From NCBI GenBank assembly GCA_016191815.1, contig JACPVI010000076.1:1-64000 (forward strand): a stretch of DNA of 64,000 nt, in the 5' to 3' direction. Each line of letters opens with the position of its first letter. Within the stretch, counting starts at the first letter, position 1. This stretch comes from Myxococcales bacterium (GTDB lineage: Bacteria > Myxococcota > Myxococcia > Myxococcales > Myxococcaceae). The notes below the pieces were generated by a model. It had not been told where the DNA came from and made no database searches. It was given only the letters and a program-made list of their open reading frames with translations. Of the stretch, positions 52,097 to 59,610 are shown piece by piece. Made by a program: the position numbers and the translations under genes.

Positions 52097-53833
52097 CTAT
52101 CGAGGCAGCCTGACCACGAAGGTGGAGCCGCGGCCCGGCTCGGAGCGCACCTCGATTTCTCCTCCCGATCGCCGCACGATGCCGTAGGCCGCCGTCAGCC
52201 CGAGGCCCAGGCCCCGGCCCACCCCGCGAGTGGTGAAGAACGGCTCGAAGATGCGCGGGAGATGCTCCGGGGCGATGCCGCAGCCCTCGTCCGCCACCTC
52301 GATCAGCACCTCCTCCCCTGACCGGCGCGTGCGGACGTGCACTCGCTCCGCTCCCTTCACCGCCTGCCTCGCGTTCTTGAGCAACTGGGTGAGGACCTGA
52401 TCGAGCTCCAGTGGCGCGAGCTTGGCCGGACCGGTCGCCTGAAGGTCCAGCACCACTGCCTCCGCCCGGTCACCGAACACCGCTCGCACCACCCGGGTGA
52501 CCGAGTCGTTGGCGGAGCAGCTCTGATCGCTCCCGACGTGCGGCTTGGCCAGCTCGCCCAAGGAGCGGACGATCTCCCGCACTCGCTGGGCCCCCTCCAG
52601 GGACTCCTCCAGCATCTGCTCGCCCTCCTCGACGGCCTCGAGGTCGACCGCCGGCCGGCCGCCACCTGTCAGGCCTTCGCGGGCCTCGGCCATCACCTGC
52701 CGGAGGGTGTTCAGATTCGAGGTGAGGAAGGCGAGCGGGTTGTTGATTTCATGCGCCGCCCCTGCGGCCAGCTGGGCGACCGCGGCCATCCGCTCCGCTT
52801 CCCGTTGCTTCTCCTCGAGCTTTCGCTGGGCGGTGAGGTCGCGGTAGTGCACCACCACTGCAGGCTCGGCCGGCTCCTCGGAGAGCCGGTGAGTGGAGAC
52901 CTGGTAGGCGCACCCACTGCCCACCCTCACCTCGCCGTGGGTCACCCCCGAGCTCTTGGCGGCGAGCGGACAGCCCGGGCAGGGAGTGGCGCGCTTGGCG
53001 TAGACCTCGTGGCAGCTCGAGCCCGCAAGCTGCGTCACCGGCAGCCCGACCCTCGCGGCGTAGGCCCGGTTGGCGCGCCGGATGCGGAAGCCGTCGATCA
53101 CCGCGATGGGGTCGGCGATGGCATCGATGGTGCGCATCCACTCCTCGCGGGCGCGGGCGATCTGCCTGGTGCGCTCCTCGACCTTCCGCTCCAGCTCGGC
53201 GTTGGCTGCGAGGAGGCCCTCCTGCGCGCGCCGCAGCTCGGCGGTGATCTGCGCGTTGTGCACCGCGATGGCCACGTGGGTGGCGAAGTCCATCAGCCGC
53301 TCGAGGTGCGGCGGCCCGAATGGCGCGCACCTGTCCGAGCGGACCGCCTCGATCACGCCCAGCACGTCCCCCCCCATCAAGAGAGGCGCCGCGACGACTG
53401 ACTTGGTGCGGAACCCGCTGCGCTCGTCCGCGCTCGGGTCGAAGAAGGGGCATTCCGCCGTATCGACGACCAAGAACGGCGCGGCCAGGCGCGCCACCCT
53501 CCCGACCACCCCTCGGGTCTTGGCAAGGCGGAGCTGCTCGAGCTCCTGGCCGGCCCCCTCGGCCTGCGCGAAGGTGAGCTCCCCGGTCGACGGATCTACC
53601 AGCAGCAAGCGGGCGCCCTCGGCCTCGCACAGCTCTCGCACCCTGGCGGTGGCGACCTTGATGATTCCCGGGACCGTGAGCTGCGCGGCGATGAGCTGGG
53701 CGAAGCGGCTGACCAGCTCTGCACCTTGAGCCCTGGCCAAGAGGGCTTTGGCCAGCCTTCCCCTCGAGCTCGCGGCCCCTGCTTCCCGCCCGGAGGCCTC
53801 GCCCACGGTCCCGCCTGCCTGCGGGGCATCCAT
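52097..53833 (-). CDS. GAF-PAS sensor histidine kinase
   Basis: This encodes 578 residues from the ATG at 53833, 2 bp after the stop of the response regulator. A GAF domain (TRGVVGRVARLAAPFLVVDT; SVVAAPLLMGGDVLGVIEAV) is followed by a coiled linker and a PAS domain containing four cysteines (SSCHEVYAKRATPCPGCPLA), which may bind metal or sense redox. The transmitter has H-box LAAGAAHEINNPLAFLTSNL, N-box LLKNARQAVKG, G1 VADEGCGIAP, F-box RIFEPFFTT and G2 GRGLGLGLTAAYG. No transmembrane helix is present. Its partner is most likely the adjacent regulator. Confidence 0.9.
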   Translation of the reverse strand: MDAPQAGGTVGEASGREAGAASSRGRLAKALLARAQGAELVSRFAQLIAAQLTVPGIIKVATARVRELCEAEGARLLLVDPSTGELTFAQAEGAGQELEQLRLAKTRGVVGRVARLAAPFLVVDTAECPFFDPSADERSGFRTKSVVAAPLLMGGDVLGVIEAVRSDRCAPFGPPHLERLMDFATHVAIAVHNAQITAELRRAQEGLLAANAELERKVEERTRQIARAREEWMRTIDAIADPIAVIDGFRIRRANRAYAARVGLPVTQLAGSSCHEVYAKRATPCPGCPLAAKSSGVTHGEVRVGSGCAYQVSTHRLSEEPAEPAVVVHYRDLTAQRKLEEKQREAERMAAVAQLAAGAAHEINNPLAFLTSNLNTLRQVMAEAREGLTGGGRPAVDLEAVEEGEQMLEESLEGAQRVREIVRSLGELAKPHVGSDQSCSANDSVTRVVRAVFGDRAEAVVLDLQATGPAKLAPLELDQVLTQLLKNARQAVKGAERVHVRTRRSGEEVLIEVADEGCGIAPEHLPRIFEPFFTTRGVGRGLGLGLTAAYGIVRRSGGEIEVRSEPGRGSTFVVRLPR

Positions 53834-53835
53834 GG

Positions 53836-54369
53836 CTACACCACCGCGGTGAGCGGCTCGGCGTCGTCGATGAGGATGGCGCCTTCGGCGTCGCGCCTCA
53901 CCTCTCCGATTCCGGGGTAGTCGCGCTCGATCACCTTGATGAGGTCGTACTGCCGCCTCACCGTCGCGAGCAGCTTCCGGTTCTCCCGCTCCAGGTCCAG
54001 CCGCTCGAAGGCGAGGTAGAGAGTCACCTTGAGCTCGGTGTCGTCCCAGGGCTTGGTGAGGAAGCGGTAGATCTCGCCGTGGTTGATGCTGTCGATGGCG
54101 GTCTGCATGTCGGCATGGCCGGTGAGCATCATTCGGACGCAGTCCGGGTAACGGTCGCGGACGATCTTCAGGAACTCCAGGCCAGTCATGGTGGGCATCA
54201 TGTGGTCGGAGATCACCAGGTCCACCGGCGTGGTCTTCAACAGCTCGAGGGCTGCCTGGGGATCAGTGACGGTGCGAAGCTCGTAGCCCTCCCTCCTCAG
54301 GCTCCGTCGCAGCGCGTTGCACACGTTCTCCTCGTCATCGACGATCAGGATCCGGCGTGGGGCGTTCAT
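53836..54369 (-). CDS. Response regulator with RpfG-like receiver, no recognised output domain
   Basis: This encodes 177 residues from the ATG at 54369, with AGGAGAG upstream. The receiver has ILIVDDEENVCNALRRSLRR, acceptor Asp in LVISDHMMPTMTGLEFL and FLTKPWDDTELKVTL. The FLTKPWDD sequence is characteristic of regulators that pair with hybrid or HD-GYP systems. A coiled-coil tail (RLDLERENRKLLATVRRQYD) and a short acidic C-terminus follow. The gene overlaps the matrixin fusion by 35 bp and is followed at once by its presumed kinase. Confidence 0.9.
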   Translation of the reverse strand: MNAPRRILIVDDEENVCNALRRSLRREGYELRTVTDPQAALELLKTTPVDLVISDHMMPTMTGLEFLKIVRDRYPDCVRMMLTGHADMQTAIDSINHGEIYRFLTKPWDDTELKVTLYLAFERLDLERENRKLLATVRRQYDLIKVIERDYPGIGEVRRDAEGAILIDDAEPLTAVV

Positions 54370-55651
54370 CGGGCTCTCCTCTGGGCTCGGTTCGCTCCTG
54401 GTTCAAGCCCGAGGCCAGCGGAAGGGCCAATGGTTGAGCGGCCTTGACGCCTACCGAAAGGGTCAGCCGCGACCGGGAGGTATTTGGCGACCCGGGGAGG
54501 AGGGCGAGCCCGCGAGCGAAGGCCAGGAAGTCCGCCGGATCGCCGAGGCGGTAGAGGCGAGTCCCCGCCACCTCTCCTCCGAAGACGATTCCGGCCACCT
54601 CTCCCATGGCAGGCAGCGGCTGTCCGTCGATGAGCTGCTCGAGGTGGCCGTACCGGCCTCCCGGCACCCTGACGGTGATGCGCTCTGCGCAGCTGCCCTT
54701 GAGACACTGCCTCACCTGGAGGACCACCTCGGTCCAGAGCAGGCGCCCTCCTCGAACCGGAGGGAGCGTCCGCGAAGAAACGATTTCGCCGGTAGCCACC
54801 ACCGCCGCGGTCGAGACCGGCGCATCGGCGCGGCGGGGCGGGGAGGCTAGCGCGAGTGCCGGCGCCAGGAGCACGATGACCGTCAGCAGCCCGGGCATCC
54901 CCGGCCTCGACTGGGCTCGGCCCGCACGGACGCCCAGCGCCAGCACCAGCCAAAGCGCCCACGGGAGGGGCGAGGCGCCGGCCTGAGAACATCCGACCGG
55001 GGGCTCATCGGACGTCACCTCCGCGTCCTCCGGCAAGGCGGCATAGAGGTGGGCGAGCCCCTCCGAGTCGTCCCGGCTGAGGCTTCGCTTGTTCACCTCA
55101 CCCTTCTTGGCGAGCGGGAACATCACCGCCTCCGGGAGGTCCGGGTTGTGGGCGAGGCCAAGCGCATGGCCCAGCTCGTGGGTGAGGGTGTTCTGGACGT
55201 CGTCGTGCTCGCTGTGTGGGTCCGCTTTCGGGAGCGCCTTGAACTTGCGCGCTGGGTTGAACGCGATGTCCGCGTCGATGATGGAGTGGGTGCGGAGGTC
55301 GACGGTGACCACCGTCACCGCGATGGCACCCTTGTCGAACTCCCACTTGGCGGGGAAGACGAGCTCGCTTTGGTTTCGCGAAGGCTGGTCGAAGTCGTAC
55401 CCCACGCCGGAGGTCTCTCCCGCCCGGAGCGCCAGCGACAAGCTGGGGGCTCCGCGGTCCATCGCCTCGACGGCGGCCTGGGCGGAGGCGAAGGCGAGCG
55501 GCTCGTCGAGGAGCAGCGCCGCGCCGCGGTCGATGACGAACTCCGCGCGTCGCTGCCATCGCACTTCGGACCCGGTGGAGTCCCGTTTCAGCTCGTAGGC
55601 GCCCGCGGCGGTGGCGGTGAGGAGCGAAAGGGCGGCGACGCGGCATGCCAT
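54335..55651 (-). CDS. Matrixin-type metalloprotease fused in frame to a second secreted protein
   Basis: This encodes 438 residues from the ATG at 55651. Part 1: signal (VAALSLLTATAAGAYELKRD), matrixin-like protease with HELGHALGLAHN at 158-169 and a downstream Met-turn (AVMFP), and a MYXO-CTERM-like end (VGCSQAGASPLPWALWLVLA, then RAGRAQSR). Without a stop it continues into Part 2 at Met252: a signal peptide (PGLLTVIVLLAPALALA) and a domain with VVATGEIVSSRTLPPVRGGR and CLKGSCAERITVRVPGG. A GAGG ribosome-site-like sequence precedes the internal ATG at 54898, so Part 2 could also be made separately (187 residues). The 3' end overlaps the response regulator gene by 35 bp. Confidence 0.8.
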   Translation of the reverse strand: MACRVAALSLLTATAAGAYELKRDSTGSEVRWQRRAEFVIDRGAALLLDEPLAFASAQAAVEAMDRGAPSLSLALRAGETSGVGYDFDQPSRNQSELVFPAKWEFDKGAIAVTVVTVDLRTHSIIDADIAFNPARKFKALPKADPHSEHDDVQNTLTHELGHALGLAHNPDLPEAVMFPLAKKGEVNKRSLSRDDSEGLAHLYAALPEDAEVTSDEPPVGCSQAGASPLPWALWLVLALGVRAGRAQSRPGMPGLLTVIVLLAPALALASPPRRADAPVSTAAVVATGEIVSSRTLPPVRGGRLLWTEVVLQVRQCLKGSCAERITVRVPGGRYGHLEQLIDGQPLPAMGEVAGIVFGGEVAGTRLYRLGDPADFLAFARGLALLPGSPNTSRSRLTLSVGVKAAQPLALPLASGLNQERTEPRGEPDERPTPDPDRR

Positions 55652-55829
55652 GCCCGGTCCAGGAGCAACGCCCGTGCCCCTCCAAGGGCCCGGGAACCGT
55701 GGGCTATCGAGTGAGTCCGCCGCACCCGCGGGGGTCGTCGCGACCCTGTACGGGCCTGCGTACACGCAGGTGACCTTCCGCGGGTCAGGCAGAGAGGAAC
55801 TGCCTCTTCAACCGGGTGTCGAACCGCGC

Positions 55830-57899
55830 ATGCGAACGCTCTCGCTCCTCTCCGTGATCGGCCTCTCCTTGGGCTGCACGCCCGAAACCTTCAGCTCGTT
55901 CGAGGCGGGCTCCGGCGAACCCGCCGGGATCCGCGAGCTGCTCGAGCAGTCCCACGAGGTCCACCTCCGGCAGGAGCGCGGCGAGGCCCGCCTCACGGTG
56001 ACCAGGCTGATCCGGAACCTCGGCGCTAGCCACGCATGGGCGGATCAGCGCCTTGCGGTGCCACACGGAGCGGCCGCGAAGACGCTTCGGGTGTCGGCAG
56101 GGGGACAGTCGGCCGAGGCCGAGTTGCTGCGGAGCGAGTCAGCTATCTCCCGGTGGGAGGAGCTGCTCTCTATGGGCGAAGCTGTCCCGCAGCCCGTGGC
56201 GCTGTTGGAGCTGGAGCCCGGCGGAGGCCTGTCGCTCAGCCTGTTCGGAATCGCGCCCGGAGGCACCGCCGCAGTCCAGTACGAGCTTGTGGCCCCGCTG
56301 GAATACGCCGACGGCGAGTGGCGGCTCGACTACCCGCTGGATGACGAGCAGGACTGGTCGCTGGCGAAGCCCACCTTCCCTTCCTTGGCCTCGAGCTGGC
56401 GTGTCGAGGAGGTGCCTGAGGAGGAGAACCCGGACGAGCCTTGCCTTCCCTGCTCGCCTCGCGCGATGAGGCTCTCCTCCGCGCGGTGGGGCATGGCGAT
56501 GGTCGAGGCTCGGTGGGCCACCTTCGCGCCTGGGCCGGAGAGAGCCATCTGGCGCCTGGAGGTGGACGCCGCCAAGGTGCTCGAGCCCACCCCGGCGCGG
56601 CCGAACGTGGCTTTCGTCATCGACGCCTCGTGCTCGGAGGGCCCCGAAGGAATCGCAGCCCAGCTCGAGCTATTGCCGGGCTACCTGGCCAATGCCCCGG
56701 ACGCGCGGGTGGAGGTAGTGCTCTTCCGCCGCCGCGCCGAACGGCTGTTCGGCCGACTCGTCCCCGCTGGAGAGGTGGCGGCGCTCTTGGCGGCGCTCCC
56801 GCCGGAGCGGCTGGCTCCCGGCAACGGCTCGAATTTGGACCTGGGGGCGGCCGAAGCTGCGCTCGCACTCGAGGGCGAGGGCGGTGTCTCCCGGATCGTC
56901 CTTCTCACCGACGGGATGCTCAAGGAGGCGTTGCAGGCACCTGAGCTGGTGGCGGCGCTGGCAAAGGCGCCAAAGGGCACGGTGGTGCACGCGGTGCTCC
57001 GGGACGGGCTGGACCGCGAGTCGGAGCTGTCCGAGGAGCGGCTGGAGGAGGAGACGCTGGCCCCGGTGGCGGAGGCCTACGGCGGGGTGGCGCTCCAGGT
57101 GTCCGGCCGCGCGGCCGGGCAAGAGCCGCTCGCGGCGGCGATGCTCGGGCTGGTCCGGCCATTCCGCATCGACGCCCTCTCGGTGGAGGCACCCGGGATG
57201 GAGAACGACGAGATAGAGGTGGACCGCATCCTGCGCGAGGGCGGCTCCCTCCGCCTCACCGCGCTTGCGGAACGGCCTCCCCAGCGGGTGATGCTGCGCG
57301 GCAAGGTGTGGGCGCGAAAGCTCGAGCTGCCGCTCTACGGCGGCGGAGATCTCGCCGACCGGCTGCCGGCGCTCGCCATCGGCCTGGACGAAGTCCGCGG
57401 GCAGCTCCGCGACTCCGAGGAGGAGGCGGCCGCCTGGAGCGCGCGGGTGGTCTCCTCGGCGACCTCGCTTTTGGCCACCGCGCCGACCGCCGCCCCTTCG
57501 CTCGCCGGCAGCGACACCTTCAATTTGGGCAGCATCACGGGCTCGAGCTGCTGCGGCTGGGGCGTCGGCTGCAGAGGTGTCGGCTGGGGAGCGGGCCACC
57601 GGGTCGACTGGGAGCGACTGCGGGTGCTGCTCGCGGGGGGAATCGCCGCCTGCGCGCGCGCCCATGGCCTCGCGGGCCTCTCCACATCACTGCGCATCGA
57701 GCTCACCGGCTTCGAGGTGGTGGACGTGCGGGCGCTCTCCGCGCCGAGCCCGGAGCTCGCTTCATGCGTCGAGGAGTCCGCTTGGGGGCTCGACCTGCGG
57801 CGGGCTGGCTTCTCCGCCTTTGGAAGCCGCGAGCTGTCGCTGGAGGTGAATGCCACCGGAGCCACCGGAGCCTACGTTGACTCCCCAGTTGGGAGGTGA
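55830..57899 (+). CDS. VIT/VWA-type lipoprotein
   Basis: This encodes 689 residues from the ATG at 55830; no strong ribosome site is visible. The signal ends LGLSLGC-like (VIGLSLGC), a lipobox. The N-terminal half reads as a VIT-like domain (RLIRNLGASHAWADQRLAVP; LFGIAPGGTAAVQYELVAPL). The VWA part has NVAFVIDASCSEGPEG, where the DxSxS metal motif is altered, and RIVLLTDGMLK. A Gly/Cys/Trp-rich stretch (SSCCGWGVGCRGVGWGAGH) recurs in related myxobacterial proteins. A C-terminal TonB-like segment (AGGIAACARAHGLAGL) ends it. It is 13 bp upstream of the selenocysteine rhodanese and likely co-transcribed. Confidence 0.8.
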   Translation: MRTLSLLSVIGLSLGCTPETFSSFEAGSGEPAGIRELLEQSHEVHLRQERGEARLTVTRLIRNLGASHAWADQRLAVPHGAAAKTLRVSAGGQSAEAELLRSESAISRWEELLSMGEAVPQPVALLELEPGGGLSLSLFGIAPGGTAAVQYELVAPLEYADGEWRLDYPLDDEQDWSLAKPTFPSLASSWRVEEVPEEENPDEPCLPCSPRAMRLSSARWGMAMVEARWATFAPGPERAIWRLEVDAAKVLEPTPARPNVAFVIDASCSEGPEGIAAQLELLPGYLANAPDARVEVVLFRRRAERLFGRLVPAGEVAALLAALPPERLAPGNGSNLDLGAAEAALALEGEGGVSRIVLLTDGMLKEALQAPELVAALAKAPKGTVVHAVLRDGLDRESELSEERLEEETLAPVAEAYGGVALQVSGRAAGQEPLAAAMLGLVRPFRIDALSVEAPGMENDEIEVDRILREGGSLRLTALAERPPQRVMLRGKVWARKLELPLYGGGDLADRLPALAIGLDEVRGQLRDSEEEAAAWSARVVSSATSLLATAPTAAPSLAGSDTFNLGSITGSSCCGWGVGCRGVGWGAGHRVDWERLRVLLAGGIAACARAHGLAGLSTSLRIELTGFEVVDVRALSAPSPELASCVEESAWGLDLRRAGFSAFGSRELSLEVNATGATGAYVDSPVGR

Positions 57900-57912
57900 T
57901 GGGATTCGCCCC

Positions 57913-58506
57913 ATGCGTGACCCCAAGGGCTTCTCCTCATGGAGCGGGTGTTGGGGGCGAGGGGCGGTTCTCTCGGCAGTGCTTCTGGCTGCGGCCATCG
58001 CCAAGGCGGGTGGCAGCGACCCGGAGGTCATCGACGCGGACGCGCTCAAATCGCGCCTGGCTGCGGCCAAGGCCCCGCTGGTGATCGACGTGCGCACGCC
58101 CGAGGAGTACGCCAAGCAGCACCTCCCCGGCGCCATCAACGTGCCCTGGAGCGACGAGGCCGAGGCCTTCGTCAAGGCGCTCCCGCCCGAGGCGAAGGCG
58201 GAGGTCATCTTCTATTGCAACGGCCCTACTTGAGGGAAGAGCCGCGCTGCCGCGGTCGCGGCACTTGACGCTGGCTTCAAGAAGGTCATTCGGTTCTCCG
58301 AAGGGGTCTCCGCGTGGAAGGCCAAGGGCTATTCGTTTGACACGAGCTCGGTGAAACCGGCAGCCGCCGACGTAGCCAAGAAGGGTTCGGGCAAGGACGC
58401 CGCGCCGGGCGAAGCGGGGTGTTGCCCGGAAGCGGAACCGGGCGGAGCCAAGAAGCCTCCAGAGAAGTCCGCCCCCGCCAAGGCCCCACCGGCCAAGGCG
58501 CCGTAG
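57913..58506 (+). CDS. Exported rhodanese-like selenoprotein, Sec107 encoded by TGA
   Basis: The frame from the ATG at 57913 passes an in-frame TGA (58231-58233) and ends at TAG (58504-58506), giving 197 residues. A signal peptide (GAVLSAVLLAAAIAKAGG) is followed by a rhodanese domain: PLVIDVRTPEEYAKQHLPGA, then AEVIFYCNGPT-TGA-GKSRAAAV. In this rhodanese group the loop reads CNGPxCxxS, so the TGA stands for the second, catalytic Cys. After it the fold completes normally (LDAGFKKVIRFSEGVSAWKA). A Lys/Pro/Ala-rich tail with a Cys pair (GEAGCCPEAE, 170-171) closes the protein. A SECIS-like hairpin starts 14 nt after the TGA. A sulfur or selenium transferase in the periplasm is inferred; no partner is known. 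A conventional stop would leave a broken rhodanese. Confidence 0.85.
58248..58263 (+). promoter_or_regulatory. Candidate bacterial SECIS hairpin of the rhodanese gene
   Basis: TGCCGC-GGTC-GCGGCA forms six perfect pairs and a GGTC tetraloop beginning 20 nt after the TGA. A G among the first two loop bases and a GU step match the bacterial SECIS consensus. The segment is also coding, as bacterial SECIS elements are. Confidence 0.65.
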
Positions 58507-58543
58507 ACGCTAGTTTAGAAGCCGCAGCGAGCGACCTGCACCG

Positions 58544-59557
58544 TCATGCGCCCAGGCGTGCGAGGTGCGACTGGACCGCGCGCGAAAGCCCGCCGGGCTC
58601 ATATCCGCCTTCGAGGACCGAGACGACGCGCCCACCGGCATGCTGCCGCGCGATCTCGACGACCGTATCGGTGAGGTCTGCGAAATCGGCGTCGGTGAGC
58701 GTGAACCCTCCAAGCGGATCGCCAGCGCGCGAGTCGAAGCCGGCGGAGATCATCACCAACTGGGGCTTGAACCGTTCGGCGGCCGGGACGAGCACCTCGC
58801 GAAACGCGGCGACGATCTGCTTTCGCCCGGAACCGGCCGGGAAGGGCCGGTTGAAGATGAGGCCGCGCGCCTTGCCGTCGCCATTCTCGCTCGGGCTGCC
58901 GGTGCCGGGATACCAGGGATGCTGGTGGGTGTCGAAGAAGAGCACCGAGCCATCGCTCCAGAACACGCTCTGCGTGCCGTTGCCGTGGTGGACGTCCCAG
59001 TCGGCGATGAGGATCCGCTCGACACCGTGCTTCCGCCTGGCATGGCGGGCGCCGATCGCCACGTTGTTGAAGACACAGAACCCCATGCCGCGGCTCTCTG
59101 ACGAGTGGTGACCGGGCGGGCGCACCGCGCAGAACGCGCGCCTGGCGCGCCCGCTGATGACCGCGTCGACGCCTGAAACCACCGCGCCCGCGGCCGCGAG
59201 CGCCGCGGCCAGCGTTCCAGGCGAGAGGTCGGTATCGCCGGTGCTGAGCGTCCGGCGTCCCGCGGCCACCTCCGCGCGAACCTTGGCGAGATACTCAGGG
59301 GTGTGGACGAGGAGGACTTCCTCGTCCGTCGCCGGGCGCGGAGCCTCGATTGAGAGCTTCCGCTCCCGGAGGGCGCTCATCACCTCCTCCAGCCGAGCCG
59401 GCCTCTCCGGGTGGCCGGTGGGAGGCTCGTGCCGAAGTGTCTCGGCGTCGTAGAAGACTCGCATCGCGGGACCCCTTGAGAGACCCAGCCCACCATCGAC
59501 CCCGAAGAGCAGCAAGGCACCCGACGCCCGATGCAGGAGCTCTCGGCGGCCGACCAT
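58544..59557 (-). CDS. Histone deacetylase-like (class II/AcuC-type) amidohydrolase with Tat-like leader
   Basis: The catalytic domain starts MRVFYDAETLRHEPPTGHPE and has the deacetylase hallmarks RPPGHHSSESRGMGFCVFNN, ILIADWDVHHGNGTQ, SVLFFDTHQHPWYPGTG and MISAGFDSRAGDPLGG, containing the zinc Asp-His-Asp set. Such enzymes act on acetyl-lysine, acetylpolyamines or similar amides. From the ATG at 59557 an N-terminal GRRELLHRASGALLLFGVDG precedes the domain and resembles a twin-arginine signal, which is odd for this family. A later ATG at 59464, with AAGGGG upstream, would give a 306-residue cytoplasmic protein. It ends convergently 38 bp from the rhodanese gene. Confidence 0.88.
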   Translation of the reverse strand: MVGRRELLHRASGALLLFGVDGGLGLSRGPAMRVFYDAETLRHEPPTGHPERPARLEEVMSALRERKLSIEAPRPATDEEVLLVHTPEYLAKVRAEVAAGRRTLSTGDTDLSPGTLAAALAAAGAVVSGVDAVISGRARRAFCAVRPPGHHSSESRGMGFCVFNNVAIGARHARRKHGVERILIADWDVHHGNGTQSVFWSDGSVLFFDTHQHPWYPGTGSPSENGDGKARGLIFNRPFPAGSGRKQIVAAFREVLVPAAERFKPQLVMISAGFDSRAGDPLGGFTLTDADFADLTDTVVEIARQHAGGRVVSVLEGGYEPGGLSRAVQSHLARLGA

Positions 59558-59610
59558 GACCCCGCCAGTGTAGTGCGCGGGGAAGATCGCCGTCTCGAAG
59601 ACCACCGAAG

